The notes under the pieces were generated by a model, which saw only the letters and a program-made list of their open reading frames with translations, was not told where the DNA came from and did not search any database. A program made the translations under genes and the position numbers. A DNA stretch of 64,000 nt from Gammaproteobacteria bacterium HGW-Gammaproteobacteria-11. GTDB taxonomy: Bacteria > Pseudomonadota > Gammaproteobacteria > Pseudomonadales > Pseudomonadaceae. Below, piece by piece: positions 1-9,983 of this stretch. The stretch lies in contig PGZJ01000001.1 of NCBI GenBank assembly GCA_002840055.1, positions 372,001-436,000 on the forward strand, in the 5' to 3' direction. Within the stretch, counting starts at the first letter, position 1, and each line of letters starts with the position of its first letter.

Positions 1-1
1 C

Positions 2-733
2 AATACCCATCTGCTGGCCCTGTTCGAGGCGGACACCAACCGCACGCAACTGCTCGAGAGTCTTCAGGCGCTCTGGCCAGGATCACTACCCGCCCATGAA
101 CTGCAGGAGATTGCCGACCAGAACTGGGAACGCAGCTGGATGGAACACTTTCACCCCATGCGCTTTGGTCAGCGCCTGTGGATTGTGCCCAGTTGGCATG
201 CGGCACCAGAACCTGACGCGGTCAATCTGTTGCTCGACCCTGGCCTGGCCTTCGGCACCGGCACCCACCCCACTACCGCGCTTTGCCTGGAGTGGCTGGA
301 TGGCCAATCGCTGACCGGCCGGCAGGTGATCGACTTTGGTTGCGGATCAGGCATTCTGGCCATTGCCGCACTGCTGCTGGGCGCTGATCAGGTCGTGGCA
401 ACCGACATCGATAGTCAGGCACTGGAAGCCTCGCGTGACAATGCCCAGCGCAACCAGATTGCCGATAGCAAACTGACCCTCTTTTTACCGGAAGACATGC
501 CACGCCATGCCGCCGATGTAGTAGTCGCCAACATACTCGCCGGACCACTGGTCAAGCTGGCCGAGGAACTGACCGCACTGGTCAAACCAGGCGGTTTGAT
601 TGCCTTGTCCGGCATACTGGCCGAACAGACTGAAGACATCCTTGCCGCGTACCGGGAGCACTTCGAACTGGACCCGGTTGCAGAGCGTGATGGCTGGATC
701 AGAATCAGCGGCAGACGCCACTTGGCGGCATAA
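2..733 (+). CDS. prmA: Ribosomal protein L11 methyltransferase PrmA (5' partial)
   Basis: SAM-dependent methyltransferase that methylates ribosomal protein L11. The reading frame is open from the left edge, so roughly the first 45-50 residues of a usual ~290-residue protein lie outside the window; 243 residues are visible. Seen: the end of the substrate-binding domain ([15 protein letters not shown]), then the SAM-binding motif [13 protein letters not shown] and the NILAGPL motif typical of this family. The ATG at 140 is internal and not the real start. The next gene follows after about 50 bp on the same strand, the pseudomonad order prmA, zinc-ribbon protein, dusB, fis. Identification is by motif and context recognition. 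Confidence 0.95.
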   Translation, partial: NTHLLALFEADTNRTQLLESLQALWPGSLPAHELQEIADQNWERSWMEHFHPMRFGQRLWIVPSWHAAPEPDAVNLLLDPGLAFGTGTHPTTALCLEWLDGQSLTGRQVIDFGCGSGILAIAALLLGADQVVATDIDSQALEASRDNAQRNQIADSKLTLFLPEDMPRHAADVVVANILAGPLVKLAEELTALVKPGGLIALSGILAEQTEDILAAYREHFELDPVAERDGWIRISGRRHLAA

Positions 734-784
734 GGCTGTTCACGGCACAATAGGCCACCGAACCCCAAGGATAAGCGTTCCAAC

Positions 785-2182
785 ATGAGTGAATCGCTGG
801 TAGCGCAATGCCCCTATTGCCAGACGCGTTTCCGGCTGTCGCATGATCACCTTCAGGCGGCCGCAGGCAACGTGCGCTGTGGCGCCTGCCTGAAAGTGTT
901 CAACGCTGACCCTGAGAAAAAGGCCCAACGCGCATCAGCCCAGGTCAGCACCCGCCGGCCAGAACCTACTTCAGTGGTCTCTAAGCCCATTGAATCAACC
1001 CAGCTTGGGCAGGTAGCGCGTCAGGGCAGCTTGCTGATTCACGATGATCTTGAACTCGATGACCTGGATCTCAAGGACCTGGGCCTTGATGAATCCATCC
1101 TCGAGGAAATCAACCCGACAGCACGCGCCGCGGAAAACCTGCCTGCACCCGCGGCCATCCCTAGCCCGTCGGAAGCGCAATCTGACCTCACATCCGAACC
1201 CAGTGCTCTCCGTTTCGATCTCGAGGAGATCGCGGAATCCGGACACCCGGCAGAAGCACGCGAGGTTGACACTGAGGAAAAGGCCGAGGATGACCCTTTC
1301 GACCTGGATAGCCTGTACGACCCGGCTCTTGAATACCCCTATGTCGACGCTGACGAGACCGAGGAAGAAGGCGACAGCCCCGAACTGGAGCTGCACGAAG
1401 CCTTCATGTCCACACCCAGGGCCGACGACTTTATACCCGAACCACCTAAGCAAACCGCTTCGGATACCTCGCTTCGCGGCCAAAACACCCTGTTTGGCGC
1501 AGCCATTCCCGAGCCCATGCGGCCGCTGATTGCCCCGGTAAGGGACCACGGTATCTTTCTGCGCGACAACAGGACCGGCAAGTCTGGCCGCAGTGCTGCA
1601 CCGGCCATCAGCCGCCAGGAACCCTCTCTCGGCCGCGCCTTGTCGCTGCCCGACATCAATGACGAGCTGCTGTTGCTTGACGATGAACGTCCCCTGGTTC
1701 GACGCCCTCGCCATCAATGGCTATGGGGTCTGTTGAGCCTTCTGGCGGCACTGGCGCTGATCGCCCAGCTACTGGCCTATAACTTCACCGCGCTGAGCCA
1801 TCACCAGAGCACCCGCCCCCTGGCTGAGCGCATTTGCCTGCTGACCGGCTGCGAATTGCCTGCTCGGGTGGATATCAACCTGATCCGCAGCAGCAACCTG
1901 GTGGTTCGTCCCCATCCGGAATTCCCCAATGCGCTCGCGGTGGATGTGATTTTGTACAACCGGGCTGACTTCGCCCAACCCTTTCCGGTGTTGCGCATGC
2001 GCTTCAGTGACCTGAACGGGCGCGAGCTGGCCAGCAAACAGGTGCGACCTGAAGAGTATCTGGCCGGAGAGCTGGCCGGTGTCACGCTGATGCCGCCACA
2101 GGTCCCTGTACACGTTGGACTGAATATGCTTGACCCAGGCCCCAGCGCCGCCGGCTACACCCTGGACTTCCTCAGCCCCTGA
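785..2182 (+). CDS. Zinc-ribbon and DUF3426 domain membrane protein
   Basis: Protein of 465 residues with unknown function, found next to prmA in pseudomonads. The N-terminus carries an MJ0042-type zinc ribbon with two CxxC pairs (CPYC near residue 9, CGAC near residue 33). A long acidic, low-complexity linker follows (many D/E, for example DDLELDDLDLKDLGLD). One membrane segment lies near residues 315-335 (WLWGLLSLLAALALIAQLL), followed by a periplasmic-type DUF3426 domain to the end. The arrangement implies a cytoplasmic zinc finger joined to an outer domain by one membrane span. No function should be inferred beyond that. The start is the ATG at 785. Confidence 0.85.
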   Translation: MSESLVAQCPYCQTRFRLSHDHLQAAAGNVRCGACLKVFNADPEKKAQRASAQVSTRRPEPTSVVSKPIESTQLGQVARQGSLLIHDDLELDDLDLKDLGLDESILEEINPTARAAENLPAPAAIPSPSEAQSDLTSEPSALRFDLEEIAESGHPAEAREVDTEEKAEDDPFDLDSLYDPALEYPYVDADETEEEGDSPELELHEAFMSTPRADDFIPEPPKQTASDTSLRGQNTLFGAAIPEPMRPLIAPVRDHGIFLRDNRTGKSGRSAAPAISRQEPSLGRALSLPDINDELLLLDDERPLVRRPRHQWLWGLLSLLAALALIAQLLAYNFTALSHHQSTRPLAERICLLTGCELPARVDINLIRSSNLVVRPHPEFPNALAVDVILYNRADFAQPFPVLRMRFSDLNGRELASKQVRPEEYLAGELAGVTLMPPQVPVHVGLNMLDPGPSAAGYTLDFLSP

Positions 2183-2349
2183 ACAGCCCTTGCGTTTCTG
2201 TTCAAATTTCATCCAATCCAGTCTTTATATGGTCATCAAGAGCAGGTATGATGGCTCCCCTTTTCACACTTCCTGACCCGGCATCGGCGCTGAGAACCCT
2301 CACTCGCGCTGCGCGTCGGGCGTGCCACTGACATGCTGACAGTACAGGG

Positions 2350-3348
2350 ATGGACCTAGCAGTGATCCGAATTGGGCCCTATCAGATTGCCAATCCCGTG
2401 ATACTAGCGCCCATGGCTGGAGTTACAGACCTGCCCTTTCGTCAGCTCTGCCGCCGGCTCGGCGCCGGACTGGTTGTGTCGGAAATGGTCACCAGTGACA
2501 CCCGCCTGTGGAACAGCAGAAAATCCCGTCAACGCCTCAATCATGTTGGCGAAGCAGAGCCGCGCTCGGTGCAGATCGCCGGTAGCGAACCGCAGATGAT
2601 GGCTGAAGCGGCGCGCATGAATGAGGCACTGGGCGCCCAGATCATCGACATCAATATGGGCTGCCCGGCCAAGAAGGTCTGCAACAAGGCCGCTGGATCG
2701 GCACTGATGCGCGACGAGAAGCTGGTTGCCGAGATACTCAGCGCCGTGGTCGAGGCCGTCAGCCTGCCGGTAACCCTGAAGATTCGCACCGGCTGGAGCC
2801 CCGAACAGCGTAATGGCCTGCAGATCGCAAAAATTGCTCAGGACAGTGGCATACAGGCCCTGGCCGTGCATGGCCGCACCCGTACCCAGCTGTATACCGG
2901 TCAGGCCGAATACGAGACCATTGCCGAAATCAAGCAGGCCATCAATATCCCGCTGTTTGCCAATGGCGACATCGACTCGGCAGAAAAGGCCCGTGATGTG
3001 CTGCAACAGACCGGCGCTGATGCCGTCATGATCGGTCGTGCGGCCCAGGGCCGACCCTGGATTTTCAACGAAATCAATCACTTTCTACAGCACGGCACAC
3101 ATCTTCCGGAACCGGCGCTCGACTGGCAGCAGGGTATTCTGCTTGAGCACCTCAATGCCCTGCATGCCTTTTATGGACCAGAACAAGGTCTGCGTATCGC
3201 CCGCAAGCACGTCGGCTGGTATCTGCAGACCTTGCCCGGCGCTGAGGATTTCAGACGCCAATTCAATGCTATCGACTGCCCACAGCAGCAGGTTCGGAGC
3301 ATACAGACATTTTTTATCCGCTTGTTGGAAGGAGACCTTGCGGCATGA
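2350..3348 (+). CDS. dusB: tRNA-dihydrouridine synthase DusB
   Basis: FMN enzyme that reduces uridine to dihydrouridine in tRNA. The 332-residue protein begins with the FMN-barrel segment [16 protein letters not shown] and has the catalytic-cysteine motif [18 protein letters not shown] near residue 100. The HGRTR and GRAAQGRPW phosphate-binding segments are also present. Length and motifs fit DusB, and the gene overlaps fis by 4 bp (ATGA at 3345-3348), the conserved dusB-fis operon of gamma-proteobacteria. In E. coli this operon's promoter is autoregulated by Fis; whether that holds here is inference. The leader at 2183-2349 has no further gene. Confidence 0.95.
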   Translation: MDLAVIRIGPYQIANPVILAPMAGVTDLPFRQLCRRLGAGLVVSEMVTSDTRLWNSRKSRQRLNHVGEAEPRSVQIAGSEPQMMAEAARMNEALGAQIIDINMGCPAKKVCNKAAGSALMRDEKLVAEILSAVVEAVSLPVTLKIRTGWSPEQRNGLQIAKIAQDSGIQALAVHGRTRTQLYTGQAEYETIAEIKQAINIPLFANGDIDSAEKARDVLQQTGADAVMIGRAAQGRPWIFNEINHFLQHGTHLPEPALDWQQGILLEHLNALHAFYGPEQGLRIARKHVGWYLQTLPGAEDFRRQFNAIDCPQQQVRSIQTFFIRLLEGDLAA

Positions 3349-3671
3349 GCCTTATGAATGCATCAGCAATTAATGGAACAGATTCCGTGAGCGAACTCCC
3401 CGACAGCCTGCCCTGCACCACGCCCGACCCGCTCAGCCAGAGCAGTCAGACCCTCAGAGACAGCGTGGAGCTGGCACTGAAAAACTACTTTGAACACCTC
3501 GACGGCCAGGATGTAACGGATGTCTACAACATGGTTCTTTGCGAAGTAGAGGCACCCCTGCTCGAAAGTGTGATGGAGCATGTAAAGGGTAACCAGACCC
3601 GCGCCTCGGAAATCCTCGGTCTGAATCGCGGCACATTACGCAAAAAGCTCAAACAATACGGACTGTTATAA
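3345..3671 (+). CDS. fis: DNA-binding protein Fis
   Basis: Small nucleoid protein (108 residues) that bends DNA and acts in rRNA transcription, recombination and growth-phase control. The C-terminal half contains the strongly conserved core ([16 protein letters not shown]) and the helix-turn-helix ([20 protein letters not shown]). The N-terminal ~35 residues are variable and rich in Ser, Thr and Pro, as in pseudomonad Fis. The start codon overlaps the dusB stop, so the two are probably translationally coupled. A short GC-rich palindrome and then a heptamer repeat element (3691-3793) follow. Confidence 0.95.
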   Translation: MSLMNASAINGTDSVSELPDSLPCTTPDPLSQSSQTLRDSVELALKNYFEHLDGQDVTDVYNMVLCEVEAPLLESVMEHVKGNQTRASEILGLNRGTLRKKLKQYGLL

Positions 3672-3690
3672 AAGCCGGCGCCTGCGGCGC

Positions 3691-3793
3691 AAGGCTGATA
3701 GCTGGACGCTGGAAGTACTGGCGTAAGCGACAGGTCAATGAGCGGAATATGTAATCAACTCTGCACCAGACCTTCCAGCCTTGAGCCTCAAGC
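3691..3793. repeat. Heptamer inverted-arm repeat, locus A (fis-purH)
   Basis: The left arm (3691-3715) consists of degenerate GCTG-type heptamers ending GGAAG. The right arm (3771-3793) carries the reverse-complement type (CCTTCCAGCC...). About 55 bp of unique DNA separate them. The core-like motif GTGCAGAGT (minus strand, 3758-3766) follows the right arm when read on the minus strand. This is the most degenerate of the five loci; it belongs to the same family as those at 5.5, 16.1, 41.5 and 58.6 kb. Confidence 0.6.
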
Positions 3794-3850
3794 ATTCGGC
3801 GAACGCAATCGAACGAGCCACAAACATCAGCAACCAATTCAGGACCCAAT

Positions 3851-5455
3851 ATGACCGACCAAACCACCCGCCTGCCGGTACGTCGCGCGCTCATCAGCGT
3901 ATCTGACAAAACCGGGATTGTTGATTTTGCCCGTGAACTTGCAGCCCAGGGCGTGGAGATCCTCTCCACGGGTGGCACCTTCAAGCTGCTTCGCGAGCAG
4001 GCCATCAACGCAATCGAAGTGGCCGACTACACCGGATTCCCGGAAATGATGGATGGCCGGGTCAAGACCCTGCACCCGAAAATCCACGGTGGCATCCTCG
4101 GCCGACGTGATCTGGACACCGAGGTGATGCAAGAGCACGGCATCAAGCCGATCGACATGGTCGTGGTCAACCTGTATCCCTTCGCTGCTACGGTTGCCAA
4201 AGCCGACTGCAGCCTGGCCGACGCGATTGAAAATATCGACATCGGTGGCCCGACCATGGTCCGCAGCGCGGCCAAGAATCACAAGGACGTGGCGATTGTG
4301 GTCAACGCCAGTGATTACGCCGGCATTCTTGCTTCGCTCAAGAGCGGCGGCCTGACCTACGCCGAGCGTTTTGATCTGGCGCTCAAGGCCTTCGAACACA
4401 CCTCCGCCTACGATGGCATGATCGCCAATTACCTGGGCAGTATTGACCAGGGCCGTGAGAAGCTGACAACTGAAGGCCGTATTGCTTTCCCACGCACCTT
4501 CAACAGCCAGTTCATCAAGGCACAGGACATGCGCTATGGCGAGAACCCGCACCAGAGCGCAGCCTTTTACGTCGAGCACGCTGCCGAGGCCTGCATTGCC
4601 ACTGCCGTGCAGTTGCAGGGCAAGGAACTGTCATTCAACAACGTGGCCGATACCGATGCCGCGCTGGAATGCGTAAAAAGCTTCAGCAAGCCGGCCTGCG
4701 TAATCGTAAAACACGCCAATCCCTGTGGCGTTGCGGTAGTACCTGAAGCCGATGGCGGCATTCGCAAGGCCTATGATCTGGCCTGGGATACCGACAACGA
4801 ATCCGCCTTCGGCGGCATCATTGCTTTCAACCGTGAGCTGGACGGTGATACCGCCCAGGCCATTGTCGATCGCCAGTTCGTCGAAGTGATCATCGCACCC
4901 AAGATCAGTGCAGCTGCCCGTGTAGTAGTGGCCGCCAAGGCCAACGTGCGCCTGCTCGAGTGTGGCGAGTGGGGCACCGAGCGCGCCGCCGGTTGGGACT
5001 TCAAAAAGGTTAACGGCGGCCTGCTGATTCAGAGTCGCGACATCGGCATGATTACTGAAGCCGACCTCAAGGTGGTGACCAAGCGCGCGCCGACCGAACA
5101 GGAAATGCACGACCTGATCTTCGCCTGGAAAGTGGCCAAGTTCGTCAAATCCAATGCCATTGTCTACGCCCGCAACCGCCAGACGGTCGGTGTCGGCGCC
5201 GGCCAGATGAGCCGCGTCAACTCGGCACGCATTGCCGCCATCAAGGCCGAGCATGCCGGCTTGCAGGTTCAGGGTGCCGTCATGGCCTCCGATGCCTTCT
5301 TCCCGTTCCGTGACGGCATCGATAATGCAGCTGCCAACGGCATCAGCGCGGTGATTCAGCCAGGCGGCTCGATGCGCGACGCCGAAGTGATTGCTGCTGC
5401 TGACGAAGCCGGCATGGCCATGGTGTTTACCGGCATGCGGCATTTCCGGCACTAA
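3851..5455 (+). CDS. purH: Bifunctional AICAR formyltransferase / IMP cyclohydrolase
   Basis: Catalyses the last two steps of IMP synthesis. The 534-residue length fits the family. The N-terminal ~200 residues form the MGS-like IMP cyclohydrolase domain ([25 protein letters not shown]). The C-terminal part is AICAR formyltransferase, with the catalytic KHANPCG motif near residue 280 and a C-terminal DAFFPFRDG segment. AGGA precedes the ATG by a normal distance. It lies upstream of purD, the usual purH-purD pair, but a 166-bp gap with a heptamer repeat separates them, so single-transcript expression is not assured. Confidence 0.97.
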   Translation: MTDQTTRLPVRRALISVSDKTGIVDFARELAAQGVEILSTGGTFKLLREQAINAIEVADYTGFPEMMDGRVKTLHPKIHGGILGRRDLDTEVMQEHGIKPIDMVVVNLYPFAATVAKADCSLADAIENIDIGGPTMVRSAAKNHKDVAIVVNASDYAGILASLKSGGLTYAERFDLALKAFEHTSAYDGMIANYLGSIDQGREKLTTEGRIAFPRTFNSQFIKAQDMRYGENPHQSAAFYVEHAAEACIATAVQLQGKELSFNNVADTDAALECVKSFSKPACVIVKHANPCGVAVVPEADGGIRKAYDLAWDTDNESAFGGIIAFNRELDGDTAQAIVDRQFVEVIIAPKISAAARVVVAAKANVRLLECGEWGTERAAGWDFKKVNGGLLIQSRDIGMITEADLKVVTKRAPTEQEMHDLIFAWKVAKFVKSNAIVYARNRQTVGVGAGQMSRVNSARIAAIKAEHAGLQVQGAVMASDAFFPFRDGIDNAAANGISAVIQPGGSMRDAEVIAAADEAGMAMVFTGMRHFRH

Positions 5456-5459
5456 AACC

Positions 5460-5590
5460 GCTGAAGGCTTTAGGCTGAAGGCTGGAAGACGGATTCCGCA
5501 GTGGGTGGCTGATTATCTGGCCAGACTCTATTAACGAGAACCCGCGCGGGGCCCGAACTTCCAGCTTCAAGCCTTCAGCCTCCAGCCTGA
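5460..5590. repeat. Heptamer inverted-arm repeat, locus B (purH-purD)
   Basis: The left arm (5460-5488) holds GCTGAAG and GCTGGAAG heptamers. The right arm (5557-5590) holds the reverse complements (CTTCCAG, CTTCAAG, CCTTCAG, CCTCCAG). The arms can pair imperfectly over about 30 nt around a 70-bp centre. CCGCAGTGG (plus strand, 5496-5504) follows the left arm. The element begins a few bases after the purH stop and ends about 30 bp before the purD start. Confidence 0.75.
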
Positions 5591-5621
5591 AACGTCTCTC
5601 CAATTACGACAGGTTGCTCGA

Positions 5622-6896
5622 ATGAACGTATTAATTATCGGTAGCGGCGGACGTGAGCATGCGCTGGCCTGGAAAGTAGCGCAGGACAGCCGTGTTGAAC
5701 GGGTCTTTGTGGCGCCGGGCAATGCCGGTACTGCGACCGAGGCCAAATGCGAAAATCTGGCCATCGACGTACTGGATCTGGACGCACTGGTGGCCTTTGC
5801 CCGCGACAACGTGGCACTGACCATAGTTGGTCCTGAAGCGCCGCTGGTCGCCGGGGTGGTTGACCGTTTCCGCAGCGCCGGTCTGAGCTGCTTTGGCCCG
5901 ACCGCTGCCGCCGCCCAACTGGAAGGCTCCAAGGCCTTTACCAAGGATTTTCTGGCCCGCCATCAGATTCCCACGGCCGACTACCAGAACTTTACCGAGA
6001 TTGAACCGGCGCTGGCCTATCTGCGCAGCAAAGGCGCCCCCATCGTCATCAAGGCCGATGGCCTGGCTGCCGGCAAGGGCGTGATCGTCGCCATGACCCT
6101 GCAGGAAGCCGAGGATGCCGTGCGTGACATGCTCGCCGGCAATGCCTTTGGTGCCGCCGGATCCCGGGTAGTCATCGAGGAGTTTCTGGATGGCGAAGAA
6201 GCCAGCTTCATTGTCATGGTGGATGGCGAACATGTTCTGGCCATGGCTACCAGCCAGGACCACAAACGCGTCGGTGACGGCGATACCGGTCCCAATACTG
6301 GCGGTATGGGCGCCTATTCACCGGCACCGGTCGTGACCCCCGAGGTACACCAGCGGGTCATGGACGAAGTGATCTGGCCTACCGTGCGCGGCATGGCCGC
6401 CGAAGGCAACGTCTATACCGGCTTTCTCTATGCCGGGCTGATGATTGATGGCAACGGCGCGCCCAAGGTGATCGAGTTCAATTGCCGATTTGGCGACCCG
6501 GAAACCCAGCCGATCATGTTGCGCCTGCAATCCAGCCTGGTTGAACTGGTCGAGGCGGCGTTACAGGGCCAACTTGACCAGATCGAAGCACACTGGGATC
6601 CGCGCCCAAGCCTGGGCGTGGTACTCGCCGCTGGCGGTTACCCGGCAGACTACGCCAAGGGCCACGCAATCACTGGCCTGACAGCAGGCAGCAGCGATGC
6701 CAAGGTATTCCATGCGGGCACAGCCTTGCAGGACGGCAAGGTCGTGACCCATGGCGGCCGGGTGTTGTGCGCTACAGCACTTGGCAGCAGTGTTCGCGAG
6801 GCGCAGAAGCGCGCCTACGAACTGGCCGCCGGCGTTAGTTGGGAAGGCTGTTTCTACCGTCGAGACATCGGCTACCGGGCGATTGCCCGCGAGTAA
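5622..6896 (+). CDS. purD: Phosphoribosylamine-glycine ligase
   Basis: ATP-grasp ligase that joins glycine to phosphoribosylamine (GAR synthetase) in purine synthesis. The 424-residue protein starts MNVLIIGSGGREHALAWK, the family signature. It has ATP-grasp elements (IVIKADGLAAGKGVIV, GAYSPAPVVTP) and the metal-binding segment EFNCRFGDPETQ near residue 290. The spacing AGG-8 nt-ATG supports the start at 5622. Downstream is a small GC-rich hairpin at 6913-6933, then retS. Confidence 0.97.
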   Translation: MNVLIIGSGGREHALAWKVAQDSRVERVFVAPGNAGTATEAKCENLAIDVLDLDALVAFARDNVALTIVGPEAPLVAGVVDRFRSAGLSCFGPTAAAAQLEGSKAFTKDFLARHQIPTADYQNFTEIEPALAYLRSKGAPIVIKADGLAAGKGVIVAMTLQEAEDAVRDMLAGNAFGAAGSRVVIEEFLDGEEASFIVMVDGEHVLAMATSQDHKRVGDGDTGPNTGGMGAYSPAPVVTPEVHQRVMDEVIWPTVRGMAAEGNVYTGFLYAGLMIDGNGAPKVIEFNCRFGDPETQPIMLRLQSSLVELVEAALQGQLDQIEAHWDPRPSLGVVLAAGGYPADYAKGHAITGLTAGSSDAKVFHAGTALQDGKVVTHGGRVLCATALGSSVREAQKRAYELAAGVSWEGCFYRRDIGYRAIARE

Positions 6897-6912
6897 CCGG
6901 CTGACTCATCGC

Positions 6913-6933
6913 TGCCGCGGAACCCCCGCGGCA
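6913..6933 (+). terminator. GC-rich hairpin after purD
   Basis: Perfect 8-bp stem (TGCCGCGG / CCGCGGCA) with a 5-nt loop, 17 bp after the purD stop. There is no T-tract, so termination is uncertain; it may only protect the mRNA 3' end. Confidence 0.4.
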
Positions 6934-7080
6934 TGCGACTGTCCGATAAGTACCCTCATGCTGGCCGATAAGGACAGTAATGCGGCTGGACAGTCCATAG
7001 GTTATCCGCAACGGCTCAACTATACTGTTCTAGATCAAAGGCCGATTTGACTCACAGCCCAAGGACAGGACGCACACATA

Positions 7081-9804
7081 GTGAAGCAAGCAAGCTGGCT
7101 TTTTCTCGCTGCACTGGCGAGCCTGATCCTGATAGCAAGCAACTGGGTCGTTGCTACCGAAACCGGTGAGCAGCCCTATCAGAGCTTCGTCGATACCAGC
7201 GCCAATCTGACGCTGGAGGACATCACCTCCAATCGCTATGCCAATCGTTTCATCCCCAGCCCCGCCGGCTCGCTGAAAATCCCCGGTGACGGTTCGGCAC
7301 TGTGGTTGATGTTTGCCCTAGAGCGCGGCAACGCCCAGGTGCTGCAACTGGACAACCCAGCCATTCAACGGGTCAATCTGTATCTGCTGCGTAATGGCGA
7401 ACTGATATCCCAGCACCAGGCTGGCACGCTGCAGCAGAGACCTTCGACGTCCAAATTATTGCCCGGCCTGGCCTTCCCGGTTACCACTGAAGCCAGGGGC
7501 GACTATCAACTTCTGCTGCGTCTGCAGAGTGACTATCCGTTGAGTACCCGTTTGGAAATGCGTTCGGCAGCAGATGCTGTGTCACGCCATGCTGCTCAAC
7601 AAGCCTTGCAGGGTGTTTTGATTGGTTTCATGCTGGCGTTGGTATTGCATGGTTTGCTGCACGGCAGCATCAGCCGTGATCCGTTTCACCTGTTATTGGC
7701 TTTGGGTTCACTGATGCTGGCACTTGAGGCCATGTCAGGTATCAGTTGGCTGGTGCAGTTGATGCCATGGCTGGCAGGACGCGTAGCCAGTCTGCTGCAT
7801 CTATCAGCCTACGCATTAACCAGTTTATTGCTGTTGAGCCTGTTACCCGGCCCAGGCCTCAAGCAATCGGGTCGCTGGTCAGGAGTGATTGCCATTACCA
7901 GCCTGCTGATTGCCCTGATGGCCGTGGTAGTGGCCTACAGGCCAGCGTTGCAGCAACCTTTGTTTCTGCTTGCCGAACTGGGATTACCGCTGCTCTGCCT
8001 TTGCCTGCTGGGCTTTCTCTGGTTACGTCGCCAACCACTGGACAGGCCTTTTTTAGCGGGTGCCCTGTTCCTGTTGACCGCCGTATTTGTCGGGCACAGT
8101 GACAACGCTCAGCAGGTCAATAACAACGTCAGTGACTTCATGCTCTGGCTTGCCTTGGTTGCCTTTGCCTGGAGCCTGCATATCCGCCTGCAACGCAATC
8201 TCGCCCAACGTGTCGGGCAACGGCAGACACAGGCTACACACCAGGCTGAACGCCGCGCCAAGGCCGAGTTTCTGGCACGAATAAGCCATGAAATTCGCAC
8301 CCCTATGAACGGCGTGCTCGGCATGTCGGAACTGTTGCTGGATACCGCATTGTCCGCCAAGCAACGTGACTATGTGCAAACCATCCATGGTTCTGGCAAT
8401 GACCTGTTGAATCTGATCAATGAGATTCTCGATATGTCGCGGCTTGAGTCCGGACAAATGAGTCTGGAATCAGTACAGTTTGACGTTCATGCCCTGGTCA
8501 ACGACTGCCTGGATATCTTTCGCAATCGAGCCGACGGCCAATCGATTGAGCTGATTGGTTTTGTCCATCCCGATGTACCCCGCACCATACAGGGTGACCC
8601 TACGCGCCTGCGGCAGATTCTGATGAATCTATTGAGCAATGCACTGCGATTTACTGAACAGGGCGAGATTCTTCTGGTTGTAGGCTATGAAGACAATGGC
8701 CTGCATTTCGCCGTACAGGATTCCGGAGCCGCCCTGCCCGAACAGGCGCGAGACTGCTTGCTGAAGGACCTGCCAAAGACCTCCCGATTGCTTGATCAGG
8801 CCGATGGCAGCGGGCATCTTGGCCTGGTGATCGCCAGTCAACTGATCCGCATGATGGACGGGCAGTTAGGCATCAAGTATGCCTCCGAGCAGGGCAACTC
8901 GATCTGGTTTACCCTGCCCATCAGCCCCACCGAGCCCTGTGTTGAAGGCGACGCTGAAGGGCGTTGCCTGCAGGAAAGGAATGTCCTTATCGTTGACGAC
9001 AATGCCACTTGCCGCAAGGTTCTGCAGCAACAGTGCAGTGCCTGGGGCATGCAGGCACAGGGCGTAGCCAGCGGCAAGGAAGCCCTCGCCCTGCTGCGCA
9101 CCCAGGCTCACCTCGGTAACGCCTTCGATATCCTGTTGGTTGACCAGTCCATGCCGGGTATGACCGGGCTCGAGCTTGCCAGTAGAATCAAGGATGAACC
9201 CGCCCTCAATGGCCAGTTGATGATCATCATGCTGACCGGTGTAAGTCAGGCCCCAAGTCGCATCATTGCCAGAAATGCCGGTATTCGTCGCATCCTGAGC
9301 AAGCCGGTTGCCGGTTATACCTTGAGAACGACGCTGATTGATGAATGGCAGCAGCATGCCTTGATAGACCCCGCAACTGCCGAGCACGCAAGCCAGCCCG
9401 AAGAGTCCGATAGTGGCTTTCGCATATTGGTTGCCGAAGACAATGCGATTTCAACCAAGGTCATTCGCGGCATGCTGGGCAAGCTGAAAATGCATGTCGA
9501 CTCGGTGAAGAACGGTGCCGAAGCAGTCGATGCCGCCAAGCGCGGTGAATACGACCTGATTCTGATGGATTGCGAAATGCCGGAGATGGACGGATTTACT
9601 GCTGCGGAACAGATTCGCGCCTGGGAAAAGAGCAGCGGTCGCCCGCCTATCCCGATCATTGCCCTGACCGCTCACATACTCCCCGAACACCGCGAACGCT
9701 CGCGGCGCGTGGGCATGGATGGTCACATAGCCAAGCCGGTTGAGCTGGCGCAGCTGCGCGAGAAGCTGAATTACTGGATAGAGCGCAAGAAGGTCCCTAG
9801 CTAG
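7081..9804 (+). CDS. retS: RetS-type hybrid sensor kinase
   Basis: Membrane hybrid sensor of 907 residues. In order: signal peptide, a periplasmic 7TMR-DISMED2-type domain (about 30-170), seven membrane helices (about 175-370), a dimerisation helix with SHEIRTP (His403), an N box (LLSNALRF), an ATPase domain and two receiver domains with acceptors Asp688 and Asp830. Architecture, length and position after purD match P. aeruginosa RetS (PA4856), which inhibits GacS and so controls the Gac/Rsm switch between acute and biofilm modes. The G1 and G2 boxes are degenerate (DSGAALP, GSGHLGL), which suggests weak or absent ATP-dependent activity. The start is GTG, supported by AGGA about 10 nt upstream and the signal peptide. 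Confidence 0.87.
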   Translation: MKQASWLFLAALASLILIASNWVVATETGEQPYQSFVDTSANLTLEDITSNRYANRFIPSPAGSLKIPGDGSALWLMFALERGNAQVLQLDNPAIQRVNLYLLRNGELISQHQAGTLQQRPSTSKLLPGLAFPVTTEARGDYQLLLRLQSDYPLSTRLEMRSAADAVSRHAAQQALQGVLIGFMLALVLHGLLHGSISRDPFHLLLALGSLMLALEAMSGISWLVQLMPWLAGRVASLLHLSAYALTSLLLLSLLPGPGLKQSGRWSGVIAITSLLIALMAVVVAYRPALQQPLFLLAELGLPLLCLCLLGFLWLRRQPLDRPFLAGALFLLTAVFVGHSDNAQQVNNNVSDFMLWLALVAFAWSLHIRLQRNLAQRVGQRQTQATHQAERRAKAEFLARISHEIRTPMNGVLGMSELLLDTALSAKQRDYVQTIHGSGNDLLNLINEILDMSRLESGQMSLESVQFDVHALVNDCLDIFRNRADGQSIELIGFVHPDVPRTIQGDPTRLRQILMNLLSNALRFTEQGEILLVVGYEDNGLHFAVQDSGAALPEQARDCLLKDLPKTSRLLDQADGSGHLGLVIASQLIRMMDGQLGIKYASEQGNSIWFTLPISPTEPCVEGDAEGRCLQERNVLIVDDNATCRKVLQQQCSAWGMQAQGVASGKEALALLRTQAHLGNAFDILLVDQSMPGMTGLELASRIKDEPALNGQLMIIMLTGVSQAPSRIIARNAGIRRILSKPVAGYTLRTTLIDEWQQHALIDPATAEHASQPEESDSGFRILVAEDNAISTKVIRGMLGKLKMHVDSVKNGAEAVDAAKRGEYDLILMDCEMPEMDGFTAAEQIRAWEKSSGRPPIPIIALTAHILPEHRERSRRVGMDGHIAKPVELAQLREKLNYWIERKKVPS

Positions 9805-9860
9805 CGGCCCACTGTTTTCAATATGTCCCGCCCTGTGCTGCGGCAATATTAACGGCGTAG

Positions 9861-9882
9861 GCCTGCAGCGTCAGCTGCAGGC
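9861..9882. terminator. Hairpin after retS
   Basis: Perfect 9-bp stem (GCCTGCAGC / GCTGCAGGC) with loop GTCA in the convergent gap between retS and ygiQ. There is no T-tract on either side. A bidirectional mRNA 3' structure is plausible. Confidence 0.4.
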
Positions 9883-9915
9883 TGTACCACTTCTGGTTCT
9901 GCAATAATCTGCGCA

Positions 9916-9970
9916 TGACCGAGCTCCTGATTCAGACAACTACAGCCTAGCCTGAAGCCTTGCTCGGTCA
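9916..9970. other. Interrupted inverted repeat near the ygiQ 3' end
   Basis: TGACCGAGC (9916-9924) and GCTCGGTCA (9962-9970) are perfect reverse complements. Inside them TTCAG and CTGAA can also pair, giving a 55-nt stem with an internal loop. It lies between convergent retS and ygiQ, 14 bp from the ygiQ stop. It could serve as a 3'-end structure for either transcript; no gene was seen in it. Confidence 0.5.
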
Positions 9971-9983
9971 CACTAGATTATCC

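Noticed and set aside
3672..3700. Intrinsic terminator after fis
   Set aside because: The palindrome GCGCC-TGC-GGCGC is only 5 bp and no T-run follows, so I did not list it as a feature.
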